Shown here: piece after piece, positions 46,844 to 57,895 of the stretch | How positions within the stretch are numbered: the first letter of the stretch is position 1 | Layout: the number at the start of each line of letters is the position of its first letter | NCBI GenBank assembly: GCA_029449235.1 | Contig: JANATG010000007.1 | Coordinates: 2,108,001-2,172,000, forward strand | From: Linnemannia schmuckeri | Lineage: Eukaryota > Mortierellomycota > Mortierellomycetes > Mortierellales > Mortierellaceae | Direction of reading: 5' to 3' | DNA length: 64,000 bases | Notes under the pieces: generated by a model | What the model was told of the DNA's origin: nothing | The model's input: the letters and a program-made list of their open reading frames with translations, nothing else | Databases searched by the model: none | Translations under genes and position numbers: made by a program

Positions 46844-49248
46844 TTAATCCCGACTGGCGCTACGAGAACGCTCGCGCTGGTCAGGGCTGCGGGAGCGCTC
46901 ACGAGAAGGAGAACGTTCCCTGCCAGCACCAGCATCGCCACCGCTTGGGCTGTGTTCTCTGGCGCCACCAGCGAGGGCGGGAGAACGATCACCTCTCACA
47001 GGGCTACGGGGAGCAGGGCTACGGGAGGAACGACGACGTCCACCACCTCCACGACGGTCTCTGCTATCATCACGACGACCAGCGCTGCGGGAGCGGGAAC
47101 GACGACGGTATCTGTCACGGCGATCACGGCTGGGTGTGCGCGAACGGCCGCGACGGTATCTGTCACCGCGGTCTCTGCTGCGCGAACGCGAACGACGACG
47201 ATCCCGACCATAATCACGGCCACGATCTCTGTCACGTCCACCACCACGGCCCATATCGCGAGGAGCTGTATCACGAGCAGGATCGAACTAGATTGGTGCC
47301 AGAAAGCAAAAAGCGGTTAGCAACTTGATTATCTGTAAATGGTGAAAGGCATACACAGATATCTATGGACGAATAAACTCACCTCACGGAGAGTAACGAC
47401 GTTTCCTCTCAACTCTTCGCCATCCAAGCTTTTAAGAGCGTTCTGAACATCATCAGCAGACGAGAACTCAACGATACTATCATATGGGAAAGGATAAAAG
47501 AAAGTCGTTAATACTCAGATTTCTCTTTTCAACATGTCACTAGCACGAAAAAGGAGTAAACAGAAGCAAAAATTTACCCCTGGCTGTCATTGTCCTTGTT
47601 GATATCGGCAAAGGTAACTTCACCGGCCTTGCGCATAAAGTCCTTGATATCCTGTGAACCGCGGAAGAAACGGAGTAAGATCCGGTCATAAAGAGAAGGA
47701 GAATGAGAGGAGGGAAGGATGGAGGTTTAGGGACCATAGAGCGGCAAGACAGACAGACAGATCGCAGCCGTTTGGGATAAAGGCGGTCTCGCGTTCATCG
47801 ATTTGTCCCTGATCACAGAGGACCAGCAGATACAGCAGCACCAGGACATTCCCCAAAAGGAAGGAAGGCGGAGCCAAAGGAGGAAGGACCACAACATAAC
47901 GAAAGCGCAACAACGAGAAAACATGGATGACGGAATGGCGGAAGAAACCCCTTGTCGATCCTCTTGTCGTCCCCTTGAAGAGACAGTGAGCGAGAGCACC
48001 TTCGTCGCCACGATCCGGGCGAATCCGTCGAAAACAGCAATAACAAATGGTCCCGAGATAGAAACAAGCGCCAAGGCAACTGACGCCTTGGGAGAAGTAC
48101 GTAGGATGGAGGAGGCCCCAATCGAGAGATCTTGTCACAACTCATAGTATCCGCACCATGGCTGGGTAGAAAAGAGTTGGGTCCCTCAACAGGCACAGCA
48201 GCAGTAACCGTGAAAATGGCCGGACTGGGAAGAGAGGACCATCCAAAGACCCAATTTTTTTGGCGGGAAAGAATTCCAGTCTGCGCCGAGAAAGTCCTCT
48301 TGAGGCAAGTAAAAGAAGCGCAAATCAAAAAAGATATGCTGCCTTCCCAGTGTGCATGTGCGCACCATAGATGGGGAGGGTCCCCTTGATGCGCAAGAAA
48401 GTGGCCGCATTGGCACTTTTGGCTGGAGGATGGGAGTCATCCTGGCAAAACCCGTCCAAGGGTGGGGTGGGGACGCCGTCCGTCCCGTTCGTTGCCCGTT
48501 CGTCGTAGATATGAAATAGTGGGAGTGTTTCATTGACAACCCCCGTTCTTGAAAAAAAGATTAAGTTCGTACCTGCCAGCTCACGCCATGAGCGAGATTC
48601 TCGACAATCAAGCGGTGCTCGGTTCTCTCTGGAGGGCGGAATCTATTGTGCAGATAATATGAAGTGAGGAATGGACCAATTAGACAATTGAAGGATAGAA
48701 AGCAAACATGCATGCTCCTTTTTTTTAGTTATATTTCCAATGCATAGTCTTCTGCAAAACAGACAGAAGGAGGGAGGGAGAACAGACAAGATGTTGATGT
48801 TGATGTTATTTGTTTGGGTCAATTACCTGCGATCGTCTCTGTCATCACGGCGATCTCTTCTGTCGCCACGGGCAAGCTCGACAACAAGTCTATAGATCAA
48901 TATTGATATGAAGCCAAGGCAAACAAGTTAGGGAGGCAAATCAGACGTAAAGTAGACGGAACGAAAAGATGTATCTTTTAAACAGCACCCATATGCATCC
49001 TTTAGGTGGATCCTTCTCTTCCCAGTAGTTCCGGGATACAGGCAAGGCACCTACCTCTCTCCCATGAACTCCTTGCCGTGGAAGTCATAGACAGCATCCT
49101 TGGCATCTCTGGGATCGCTGAACTCAACAAAGCCGAATCCGTTCTTGAGAGTGACCTCACGGAGTCTGCCATAGCTTTTGAAGAGGGATTCGACATCACG
49201 GTCGGAGGCATCTCTGGCGAGACGGCCCAAGTAAACACGGGTTGACAT
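46844..49248 (-). CDS. SR splicing factor, two RRMs, SRSF4/5/6 type
   Basis: Six minus-strand exons (49248-49055, 48889-48827, 48642-48573, 47651-47578, 47476-47383, 47287-46844) encode 312 residues. RRM1 is near the start (RVYLGRLARDASDRDVESLF ... KNGFGFVEFSDPRDA). A short Arg/Asp linker leads to RRM2 (HRLIVENLAHGVSWQDIKDF, 96-115), carrying SWQDIKD, the signature heptapeptide of the second RRM in two-RRM SR proteins. The C-terminal about 140 residues are an RS domain (RSRSRS, RRSRSRSAGRR, repeated RSPS). The family binds exonic enhancers and promotes splice-site choice in the nucleus; RS serines are phosphorylated by SRPK/CLK kinases. The third intron is unusually long and splits the signature between SWQ and DIKD. 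Confidence 0.88.
47652..48572 (-). other. 921-bp intron 3 of the SR-protein gene
   Basis: About eight times the usual intron length in this window, with gtacga donor and cacag acceptor. It contains long stretches open in the minus frame (for example 48328-47813), but their translations have no SR-like or domain-like features, so I do not call a gene. It is a candidate location for a regulated (poison) exon or for intron retention. Confidence 0.55.
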
Positions 49249-49676
49249 GGTGTGTTTTTGGTATTGGGTAAGGTGAAGGGGAAAAGAAAGGGAAAGGAGG
49301 AAGGAAGGTTGTTGGGGTGGAGATGAAGGTGACGCTCAACTTCCGTTGGTCATCATTGCTGAACAGGTTTTCAGCCCCCAATGATGATTAAGGAGCGTCA
49401 CTGTACGATTTAATGGTCGCTGGTGCTGCACGGATATCTCTCAACCACTTGGAATCGATCGACTGGTGTAGTGGAAGAGACGAGAAGAGCGTCAAGCCTG
49501 TCCAACCAGACGCCCATCACTTTTCATTACAACTCCTCTTTCTTCTTGTGCAACAGTCCATCTCGCATCACTCACCTGCCCTTTCTCTCCTCGCACACTA
49601 ATATACTTACACACCTATACCACCACCGCCACCAGCCGCCTCTCACTCTTAACCTCACACACACTCATACTGAAAG
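49249..49676. promoter_or_regulatory. Bidirectional promoter, SR protein / SRP54
   Basis: 428 bp between divergent start codons, with a CT/CA-rich leader on the SRP54 side (49530-49676). No factor sites recognised. Confidence 0.5.
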
Positions 49677-51846
49677 ATGGTTTTAGCTGATCTGGGTCGC
49701 AAAATCAATGGCGCCATCCAGTCTATGTCCAAGGCGAGCGTCATCGACGACAAGGTACCGTCAGCATATCCGTCTCTGCTGCTAGAGGGAGAATTGAACA
49801 AAACTATTAAAGGACTAAAGAATCTGACAAGAACAATCATTTTCATTTTCTATGATAGGTCGTTGACGAGATGTTGAAGGAGATTTGCAAGGCTCTCATG
49901 GAGTCTGATATCAACATCCGCCTCATCCAAAGCCTCCGCAAGAACGTCAAGGAATCAATCAACCTCGACGAGAACACAGGTGCTGCCAACAAGAAGAGAA
50001 ACATTCAAAAGGTACACATATAGTGCGGAAGAATGCAACAAAGACGTTATGCTGAGCACCCAGGACGAGCATGTCTATATAGGATCAAACGAGTTTGTTC
50101 TCTAACTCAACAGAATAATTTATCGATGCCACATAGGCTGTCATGGATGAGCTTACAAGCCTCGTCGATCCAGGAGTAGAAGCATGGAAGCCCAAGAAGG
50201 CGAAGGCCAACGTTATTATGTTTGTTGGTCTTCAAGGATCGGGTAAAACCACGACATGTACAAAGGTAAACGCCAAGGCTTTGACCGCTTGATCTGATTT
50301 CGTCCCTCTCACTTTCGTATCACCCGCCCAAACTAGTTCTTCTCACTAATATCTCCTAACTTTTTTTGATCAAATATTTTGGTATTTTCATAGTTGGCCT
50401 CTTTCTACCAGCGCAAGGGATGGAAGACTTGCTTGGTCTGTACCGATACTTTCCGTGCTGGTGCTTTCGATCAGCTCAAGCAGAACGCCACCAAGGCCAA
50501 GATCCCATACTACGGAAGGTAGGAAGCTGCATATGTCCGCCCTGACGGTATTATGTCAACCATCGCTATGCCCTGCCAATGCCGGCTTTAACACGAATAC
50601 TTCTTGACTATTCATAGTTACACTGAGACTGATCCAGTACAGCTTGCCCATGAGGGCGTGTCTAAGTTCAAGAAGGAGAACTTTGAGATTATCATTGTCG
50701 ATACATCTGGTCGTCACAAGCAGGAGCAGGAATTGTTCAACGAAATGCAGCAGATCTCTTCGGCAGTGAACCCCGACAGCACCATCTTTGTCATGGACGG
50801 TACCATTGGTCAGGCTGCTGATGCTCAGGCCCGTGCTTTCAAGGAGGCTGCCAACGTCGGATCTATCATTGTTACCAAAATGGACGGACACGCCAAGGGA
50901 GGAGGAGCTATCTCTGCGTAAGTGTGCGAGAAAGTGCTGAAAATATTCACTCATTGAATCAAATCTAGGGCTGCCTCTAACTCGATGACATCAAAATCTA
51001 TATGCAAACAGTGTTGCAGCAACGCAGTGCCCTATTATTTTCATCGGTACAGGAGAACACATGCACGACCTTGAGCGCTTCGCCCCAGGACCATTTATTT
51101 CCAAGATGATGGGCATGGGCGATATCAGCGGACTCATGGAGACTGTTCAGGATATGAAGCTCGACCAAAACAAGGATCTGATGAAGAAGTTGGAGCAGGG
51201 ACAGTTCAGCATTCGCGACATGTATGACCAGTTCACAACCATTCTGAAGATGGGACCTTTGAGCAAGGTCATGGGTATGATGCCCGGAATCCCTCCAGAG
51301 CTGTTGGCTGGTACCGAGGCTGAGGGTGGAAACCGCATCAAGCGATTCATGTGCATCATGGACAGTATGAGCGCTCAGGAGTTGGACGGAGAAGGCAAGG
51401 AGTTCGTGGACCAACCCAAGCGCTTGGTCCGCGTCGCCCGCGGATCCGGAACGACTGTCGCTGAGGTTGAAACTTTGTTACAGCAGTACAAGACTTTTGC
51501 TGCGATGGTTAAGAAGATGGGTGGTCAGAATGGGCTGTTGAAGAACATGCAGGGAATGCAGCAGGGAGGCGCCAGCAACCCAATGATGAACCAGAACAAG
51601 ATGGCTCAGGCCATGAAGCAGTTGCAGAGCGGTGGACTGGGTAATATCCCCGGTTTGGGCGGCATGGACATTCAGGGCATGATCAATCAGATGGGCGGTA
51701 TGTCTGGTGTTCAGGACATGATGAAGAGTATGATGGGAGGCGGAGGAATGCCTGGTATGCCTGGTATGGGAGGCCCAGGAGGAGCCGGTGGCATGCCCGA
51801 CTTTTCGCAAATGGCCAAGATGATGAAGTCGATGGGTATGGGCTAA
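49677..51846 (+). CDS. SRP54: Signal recognition particle 54 kDa subunit
   Basis: Six exons (49677-49754, 49859-50011, 50137-50265, 50394-50518, 50618-50917, 51012-51846) encode 539 residues. An N domain (LADLGRKINGAIQSM) is followed by the GTPase G domain: P-loop GLQGSGKT (108-115), DTFRAGAFDQL, DTSGRHKQEQ and TKMDGHAKGGGA. The Met-rich M domain runs from FISKMMGMGDISGL to the end. The M domain binds signal sequences and SRP RNA, and the G domain pairs with the SRP receptor during co-translational targeting to the ER. The last about 80 residues are a Gly/Met/Gln-rich tail (QQGGASNPMMNQ ... MPGMPGMGGPGG) longer than in animals, as in other fungi. All intron joins restore conserved motifs. Confidence 0.95.
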
Positions 51847-52325
51847 TGTTCCCTTGCTGTCTTTTTATGGGAGGAGGAGGAAGAGGAAGAGGAGATAGAA
51901 TGTCGACTGATTGTTCGATCGTTAATACAATTTCACTATTTTGCTTTTATATGCGAAGGGACGCAGCATGAGGAGCACTGCCTATACAATGCAGTGATAT
52001 GGTCATGGATTCAGGCGCAGAGTAAAAAAAGGCATGCTGGCACAGCCATCACAGTCGAAAAATTCTATTTTTGCAAAGAAAAAAGTCCACGTGACCTCTT
52101 TCAAAACTGTATGGCCTGCTGCTGGTTGGTTCTTTTTGAACAGACGGTGGCCACGATTGTTTGTTCATCATCTCTTTCTCCTTCACTTTCACTTTCACTC
52201 CTCACACTCAACGTTCCCTTTTCTCCTTTCCCTCCTCCCACCTCGTCCATCCTCATTTCCCTTTCCTGCTTTTCTCTCACTTCCATACTTTCCGCTTTCA
52301 ACACTTCCTACTCTCTCACACCCCC

Positions 52326-53453
52326 ATGGCCAGCTACGGTGGAAACAACAACGGCGGCAGCTACGGTGGCAACAGCTACGGCGCCAACCGACCAGCTTAC
52401 GGTAGCAACAACAGCTACGGTGGAAACAGCAGCAACGGCAGCAGCTATGGAGGTAACAACACCTACGGCTCCCAATCCTCCCAGTCCTCCTACGGCCAGA
52501 ACAGCAACGGCGGCGGATATAAGTCTGCGCCAAGACCTGGTCAGTACGGCCAGCAACAGCAGTACGGCCAGAACAACAACTCTGGAGGGTATGGTGGCAA
52601 CCAGTACGGCAGCAACAACCAGGGCTATGGTGGAAACCAATATGGCAGCAACCAATACGGTGGCAACCAGTATGGAGGACAACAATACAACAACTATGGA
52701 GGATACGGTGACCGGAACCAAGTCCAGCCTGGCCAGGAGACTGAGGAGGATGTCGACCGTGTCGCCCAGCAGATCCGCGATACCCGTCAAGAGTCTGTTA
52801 ACTCGACCCGGAATGCCCTTCGTGCGCTTCAGGAGGCTGAAGAGAGTTCTGGAAGGACCATGACCCAGCTTGGCGAGCAGTCTGAGCAGCTCGGCCGCAT
52901 CGAGCGTAGTCTGGATTCAGCCCAAATCCATGCCGATAACGCCCAAGAAAAGGCTGGTGAGCTTAAGACGGTCAACCGGTCAATGTTTGCGATTCACATC
53001 AAGAACCCCTTCAACTCGACCAAGAAGAGGGAGAAAGAGCTCGAGGAGGCTAAGCGCAAGGCTGCAGAGGAGCTAGCCCAGAGGGAGGCTATCCGTCGTG
53101 AAGAGTATCAGTCCAAGCAGCGTATCGATATGGCTATGGGCAACGGTGCCTATGGACGCGCTCAGGGCAACACCAACAGCTACAGTAACAATGGTCGTGG
53201 CGGTCCCGGTGAGCGTTCGGCCTATGGATTCGAGAACACGGCAGAGGATGATGCTCAGGAGAACGAGATTGACCAGAACTTGGATGCTATGGGTGGATAT
53301 TTGGCGAGACTCAAGACCAGCGCCCTGACCATGAACCAGGAGGTTAACCGCCAAAACGAGCGCATGACCCACATCACCTCCAAGACCGACAACCTCCACG
53401 GATCCGTCACCCACAACACTGCCTTGTTGCAGAAGATCGCCAAGAAGGGATAA
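52326..53453 (+). CDS. SEC9: SEC9/SNAP-25-type Qbc-SNARE with YGGN-rich N-terminus
   Basis: An intronless frame of 375 residues from the ATG at 52326; the frame is open further upstream, but the preceding CT-rich stretch is leader-like. Residues 1 to about 135 are a Gly/Asn/Tyr/Ser/Gln repeat (YGGN, YGSN units). A first SNARE helix follows (EEDVDRVAQQIRDTRQESVN ... QLGEQSEQLGRIERSLDSAQ, about 140-205), then a linker with NPFNSTKKREKELEEA. A second SNARE helix (ENEIDQNLDAMGGYLARLKT ... THNTALLQKIAKKG) closes the protein. This is the Qb plus Qc layout of SEC9, which pairs with a syntaxin and a synaptobrevin at the plasma membrane for exocytosis. There is no cysteine in the protein, so palmitoylation as in SNAP-25 is not possible. 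Confidence 0.85.
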   Translation: MASYGGNNNGGSYGGNSYGANRPAYGSNNSYGGNSSNGSSYGGNNTYGSQSSQSSYGQNSNGGGYKSAPRPGQYGQQQQYGQNNNSGGYGGNQYGSNNQGYGGNQYGSNQYGGNQYGGQQYNNYGGYGDRNQVQPGQETEEDVDRVAQQIRDTRQESVNSTRNALRALQEAEESSGRTMTQLGEQSEQLGRIERSLDSAQIHADNAQEKAGELKTVNRSMFAIHIKNPFNSTKKREKELEEAKRKAAEELAQREAIRREEYQSKQRIDMAMGNGAYGRAQGNTNSYSNNGRGGPGERSAYGFENTAEDDAQENEIDQNLDAMGGYLARLKTSALTMNQEVNRQNERMTHITSKTDNLHGSVTHNTALLQKIAKKG

Positions 53454-56400
53454 GCAACTGCATTTTGCACCTCCGCCACCTGCTTGAGAAGCAATTCGGG
53501 TTTTACGTTTATTTCTGTAGTTTTTTTATTCATGATCCTTCTACTCTCACGAGCTTTGTAGCTGAGTTGCATGACAAAAAATAGGGCTCATGGCTCCAAA
53601 CCCAATAAGCAATTTTATACCATAGTAAACCGCAAATTTGAACAGCTCTATGGGCTCTCAGTCTGCGTGCGCGGACAAATGATATCGTGAATTGGTGAGT
53701 TTTAGAATGGATTCATGGTTGAGTTTACATCGGCAAAGAGAAAAAAAATGACAACCAGTGAACAGACAAAAAAATGTAGCGGGAAGGACGCGATATTCCT
53801 AAATGACCTCTACATGCTTTTACTTTCAAATGATGAATATATCCCTTTGCTTCATGACTTCTACCGTCCAAGGAGATATTAAAAAACATGGGATGCGACA
53901 AGTTGCCTTCAATGCCACCATGCGGTCAAGAACGCGTGTTCGGTAGTCCTGCAAAGTATCGTCATCTGTTTAGTCTTGTTCCGCATCGTCATTGGACTAT
54001 TCATATCTTTGTGTGACAAACGTGTGGCTGTGGCTGTGCTGTACAAATGAAAAAAAAGCGACGCGGAGAAAGGACAATAATTTTGCATTCATTTTTCATG
54101 GCCATCGCCCCTAGATGCGGACATAATTGGCCTCAAAAGACCCAAATATCCACTTGAAAGTGGACTTGAATCCAGCATTGGTCACGCAGGAAATGATGAG
54201 GCAATATGAAGTATAGAAGGTGCATTTACGTGTTAGATAATAAGACAGGAAAGGGAGTCAAATATGATATGCTTCCAGAGCAATGTCCCACTTTGAGCAA
54301 CAAGACAAATGAGAGCTGACAAGTATGATGACAGGTGATGGGCGACAGAAGGCGCAAACTCTGGAGGTGTAGACTTCGTGCGAATAATTCAAAATGGTTA
54401 AGGCAGGGCCTTCGGTTGAGTGACAAAAAACAGTAGGAATGCTCAGAAAGATCAAGAAGAGACCATAATGAGAAGATAGCCTAATCCTGTTGTATGCTGA
54501 TAATGGAAAATAGGAATGGTGGTAAATGAGCATGGACGAGATCCCAGCCCGCTTCTTGTGACCTTTCTTATTGGTGGCAAATAAATGTTGGTTCAGCGAG
54601 CTTGACACTTTATTGAATGTGTTGTGTGCAAAAAGCTTTGAATTTTAATTGAACCTACCTCAATACCTTCGCTTTATGTTAGCAAGACTAAATCGCTGTT
54701 AAGGTCGGAGACCTATCGCGTCAAGGTCTTCTCCACGGTGTTGAAAACTCGCCAACGTTGTCAGGATCGAGTTGCATCATGTCTCTGTGTTTGAAAGCGT
54801 TCGAGGTCGTTGATCTTAAATCAAACCATCTGCGACAATTCGTCACATAACAATGTGTTCTGAATGGCAGTCGCTCTGGCGAATTTGAGCTGTCAAGAAA
54901 CAAGCGCGACTCATGCGGGAAATAAGCTTAACAGAGTGCGTCACGTTCTTTGGATGGAAATATGAGGCACACACGTTCTACGCGATCTCCATGGCTGGTT
55001 TTGACGCGATCCATGCAACGTACAGTATTTTCTGTGAGCGTGAATCAAACGACGCCAGTACCAGTTAGTTGCTAAATTGCGACTTGACCCACCATCAATT
55101 CAACGCGGCTGCAATGCATCGTAGTAATGAGACCGATTACCCATGATATCGGTACAACCCCTTGAGTGAATCGAACCAACACAAAGAGGCTATAACAGCT
55201 ACGTCAGATAACAAATCCCTGTGGAAGCAGAAAAGAAGAATAAGGTCCTGGCTCCACAAAGGAGATGCAAGTCGATCGCAACGACCAATCGCATCTCCGA
55301 CGCGTTCATTTGTGATTTCGAAATAAAATTGCTCGTGCGCAACAACTCGGTTATCACTCGTCATGAAATCTGATGCCGGTTGAATCGCGCTTTGCGTGAT
55401 CCAAACTATATAGCCAACCTAACGTCTGCAAGCTAAAGGTGGTTAAGTGACAAACAGAACACGAATCCTCATTCAAGCGATTATCGATTTATGCCGCCTG
55501 GAATCAAATGGAAGTTTAAATTGAGGGCTAACAAAAAACTCCCAGTTCGCCCCTTCAAGTTTTCTCTAAGTTGAGGGTGGGTGATACACACGAGCTTCAT
55601 GATGTCAAGGAGAGTGGTTGGGGTGGTCGGCGCAACACAAAGAGGTGTGGAGGAAGACGAACAGTTCAAATGAAGGTAAACATGATGCAGTGAGCCGTCA
55701 TGCCAAAGAATGTTTCGCAGGGTCGTTGCATGTAACTGGTTTGATCGTTACCTTCAAAGTCAGTTGGAACTGTCGGAGGGAAACAACGACGACGATGAAA
55801 AATGTTTAAATTTTTTTTTTATTTCGGATCGATCGACTAAGGGTAAAGTCTCGGTGTCTGAGCACCCTCGGACTAGGGACTACAGTAGGTGAGCTTGTAG
55901 CATAGTCAGGAGAGTAGCTCCTTTTCGACGAATAAAGTGATAGACTGAGCAGTCTGAACTGCGCCGATGCTGTTTTGGTTTTCGTCTTTGATTGTCTGAT
56001 AAATGAATTGAATAAGTTCAGAAGAGTGATGTGTGCATGCCAGGCACAGATTTGAATCATTTGCCTGTCCACACAAAAAAAGTCTAATAATTTTTTCTTC
56101 CATTTCTCCCGCCCCTTCTCCATCCCGCACATACGCCTACACTCTCAGACACGCACAAAACATATTCGAACTCCTTTTTGCGATCGAGACAAACAACGAA
56201 CTGTGTTGTGATCCCATCCATTGATTCACACTCTACCGCACTCTCACTCTCACCTACCACACTCACTCTTTTACTTCAACAACAACGACATCATCAACAC
56301 TCTACATTGCATTGTTCACCTCTTCACCTCTTGAACAGGTGCAATCACGCATTTCTCTCTCTTTTGCCTCATCAACTTGCAGACCACAGAGCCTTTTTTG

Positions 56401-56871
56401 TGAATCCACCTACTTGTAAAACAAGGTAAACAAAAGGGGGCCTCGTCACAGCAACTAGGCAAATACGTCAAACAACAGACCACAGCACAACAAGGAGCAA
56501 GGACAAGGAAGCAGCAACGTGCAGCAAATGAAGAGCATGAGAGAGTGACGAAGGAAGCTGCCAATAAGCTCCTACAAGTAGTCTTTCTTGATACCAAGAA
56601 CAAAGAGTCAAAGGATAGAACAAGGAGACTCAAAGAACGACGGCTCCACCCTGGATGCACTTCTCTTTTTATTTTTTTCTTTGCACATTATCGATCGATG
56701 TCAGTTCTTTCTTTCAGGTCACTCTTCAACCTCTTTCTCTTCACCTCCTTCAACATAGACCCGCTATCCTTTTTTTTTCTCGTTTCTTTGTAGCGTTAAA
56801 CACTCTTTCATTACTTACACACTTACACGTCCGAACGATATAACTACCCCCTTGCCTGCCATCCACCCTGG
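53454..56871. other. 3.4 kb intergenic region
   Basis: No gene I can support on either strand. Short open stretches on the minus strand (around 54258-54608, 54721-54903 and 55137-55364) have no recognisable domain and cannot be joined into a model. A perfect hairpin lies at 55261-55298. The right part (56090-56870) is CT-rich and probably belongs to the promoter and leader of the bromodomain-kinase gene. Confidence 0.5.
55261..55298. repeat. Inverted repeat / hairpin
   Basis: An 8-bp perfect stem (GGAGATGC at 55261-55268 with GCATCTCC at 55291-55298) encloses a second 4-bp stem (GTCG/CGAC). It could fold in RNA or be chance; no flanking gene explains it. Confidence 0.5.
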
Positions 56872-57895
56872 ATGCCTTTCTCCTTCACTTGCACTTCACT
56901 CCACTCCACTACAACCCATCTTCGGTAACAACTACTCTTCGCTTCACTTCTTTTCGACGATCTCCTTGTTCTTCCTATTACCATCATCCATCATCCACCC
57001 TTCCTTCTCGCTGCTATTGCTGTTGTTCACCATCCATATCTGTTGCTTCGCCCGAGGGCCATTTTACTTTTGTCGTTCTTTTTATTTCCTTTCGACCTCA
57101 TATTCCGTGGCTTGACTGTCTTCTGCCTTTCCCTCGTCTTCTCTATCCTTTCTCATATCCTCCTCTTCTCTCGAAACCTACCACCTACCTACCTACTCCA
57201 CCGTACGTCGATCGCATCACACCACACAAACTCCATTCGGCATCGCATTCATACTCCCCCACTCTCGCCTCTTGAATCAGCTCCTGCAGATTCACCTACT
57301 CACTCGTTTCATTGCTTTTTCTGATTCAAACATTTCAACAGACACAAGCACACACAAGTACACACACACGAGCAACAAACGAGATCAGCACCCTCCTCGG
57401 CGCATACACTTCCTCAGCACACACCCCAACTAGCCCCACTCTACCCCTGCACACTTCAACAACATCCGCAGCCATAGAAATCCAGCTGACTGTCATCCAT
57501 ATCGTGTTCACAACTGTCATTATTTAGACACATTTGACCATCTCTGCCTACCTTGCGCCTCCAGTAAACCAAACTACAGTCGACAATCATCTAACGTTCC
57601 TCCAGTTGCCTCAGACTACTTCTCAAATATCCATCCCGTCAAGATTCCGGGCACCACATATCCTCAACCAGCCTTGCAACAGCAGCAATCGTCAGCGCCT
57701 TCATCAACATTGGACGCTGACCATCCTGACTTGAATCTTCAACGTCCGGATTCACCTGCAACATTGCACTCACACATCGAACAACCCACCGATAAGAACA
57801 TCAGCCAATCCTTCCCTCGTCCTTTCGACGTTTCCACAACTTTGCGACAGGCATCAGAGGTCGATCGGAGCCACGGCGACCGATCGCAGCAGGAG
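56872..57895 (+). other. Probable 5' leader or 5' exons of the bromodomain-kinase gene
   Basis: After the ATG at 56872 there is no ATG on the plus strand until 57896. Two readings are possible. (1) A long AUG-free leader with initiation at 57896. (2) A first exon 56872-56924 (17 codons, ends in a gtaaca donor) spliced to an acceptor at 57563-57564 (CT-rich tract ending ccag), which keeps frame with the downstream exon and adds 128 residues. The stretch 57565-57895 is open and Pro/Ser/Gln-rich (for example FSNIHPVKIPGTTYP), which favours the second reading. Confidence 0.45.

Noticed and set aside
46783..47328. His/Gly/Asp-rich frames antisense to the RS domain
   Set aside because: Direct complement of Arg-Ser repeat codons; the repetitive sequence keeps all frames open.
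47813..48328. 171-codon open frame within the long SR-gene intron
   Set aside because: No domain, cysteine- and serine-scattered composition, and it lies between well-supported splice sites. It is more likely chance.
53454..56090. Possible degenerate gene or transposon on the minus strand (frames near 54258-54903 and 55137-55364)
   Set aside because: No recognisable reverse transcriptase, transposase or other domain, and the pieces do not join through consensus introns.
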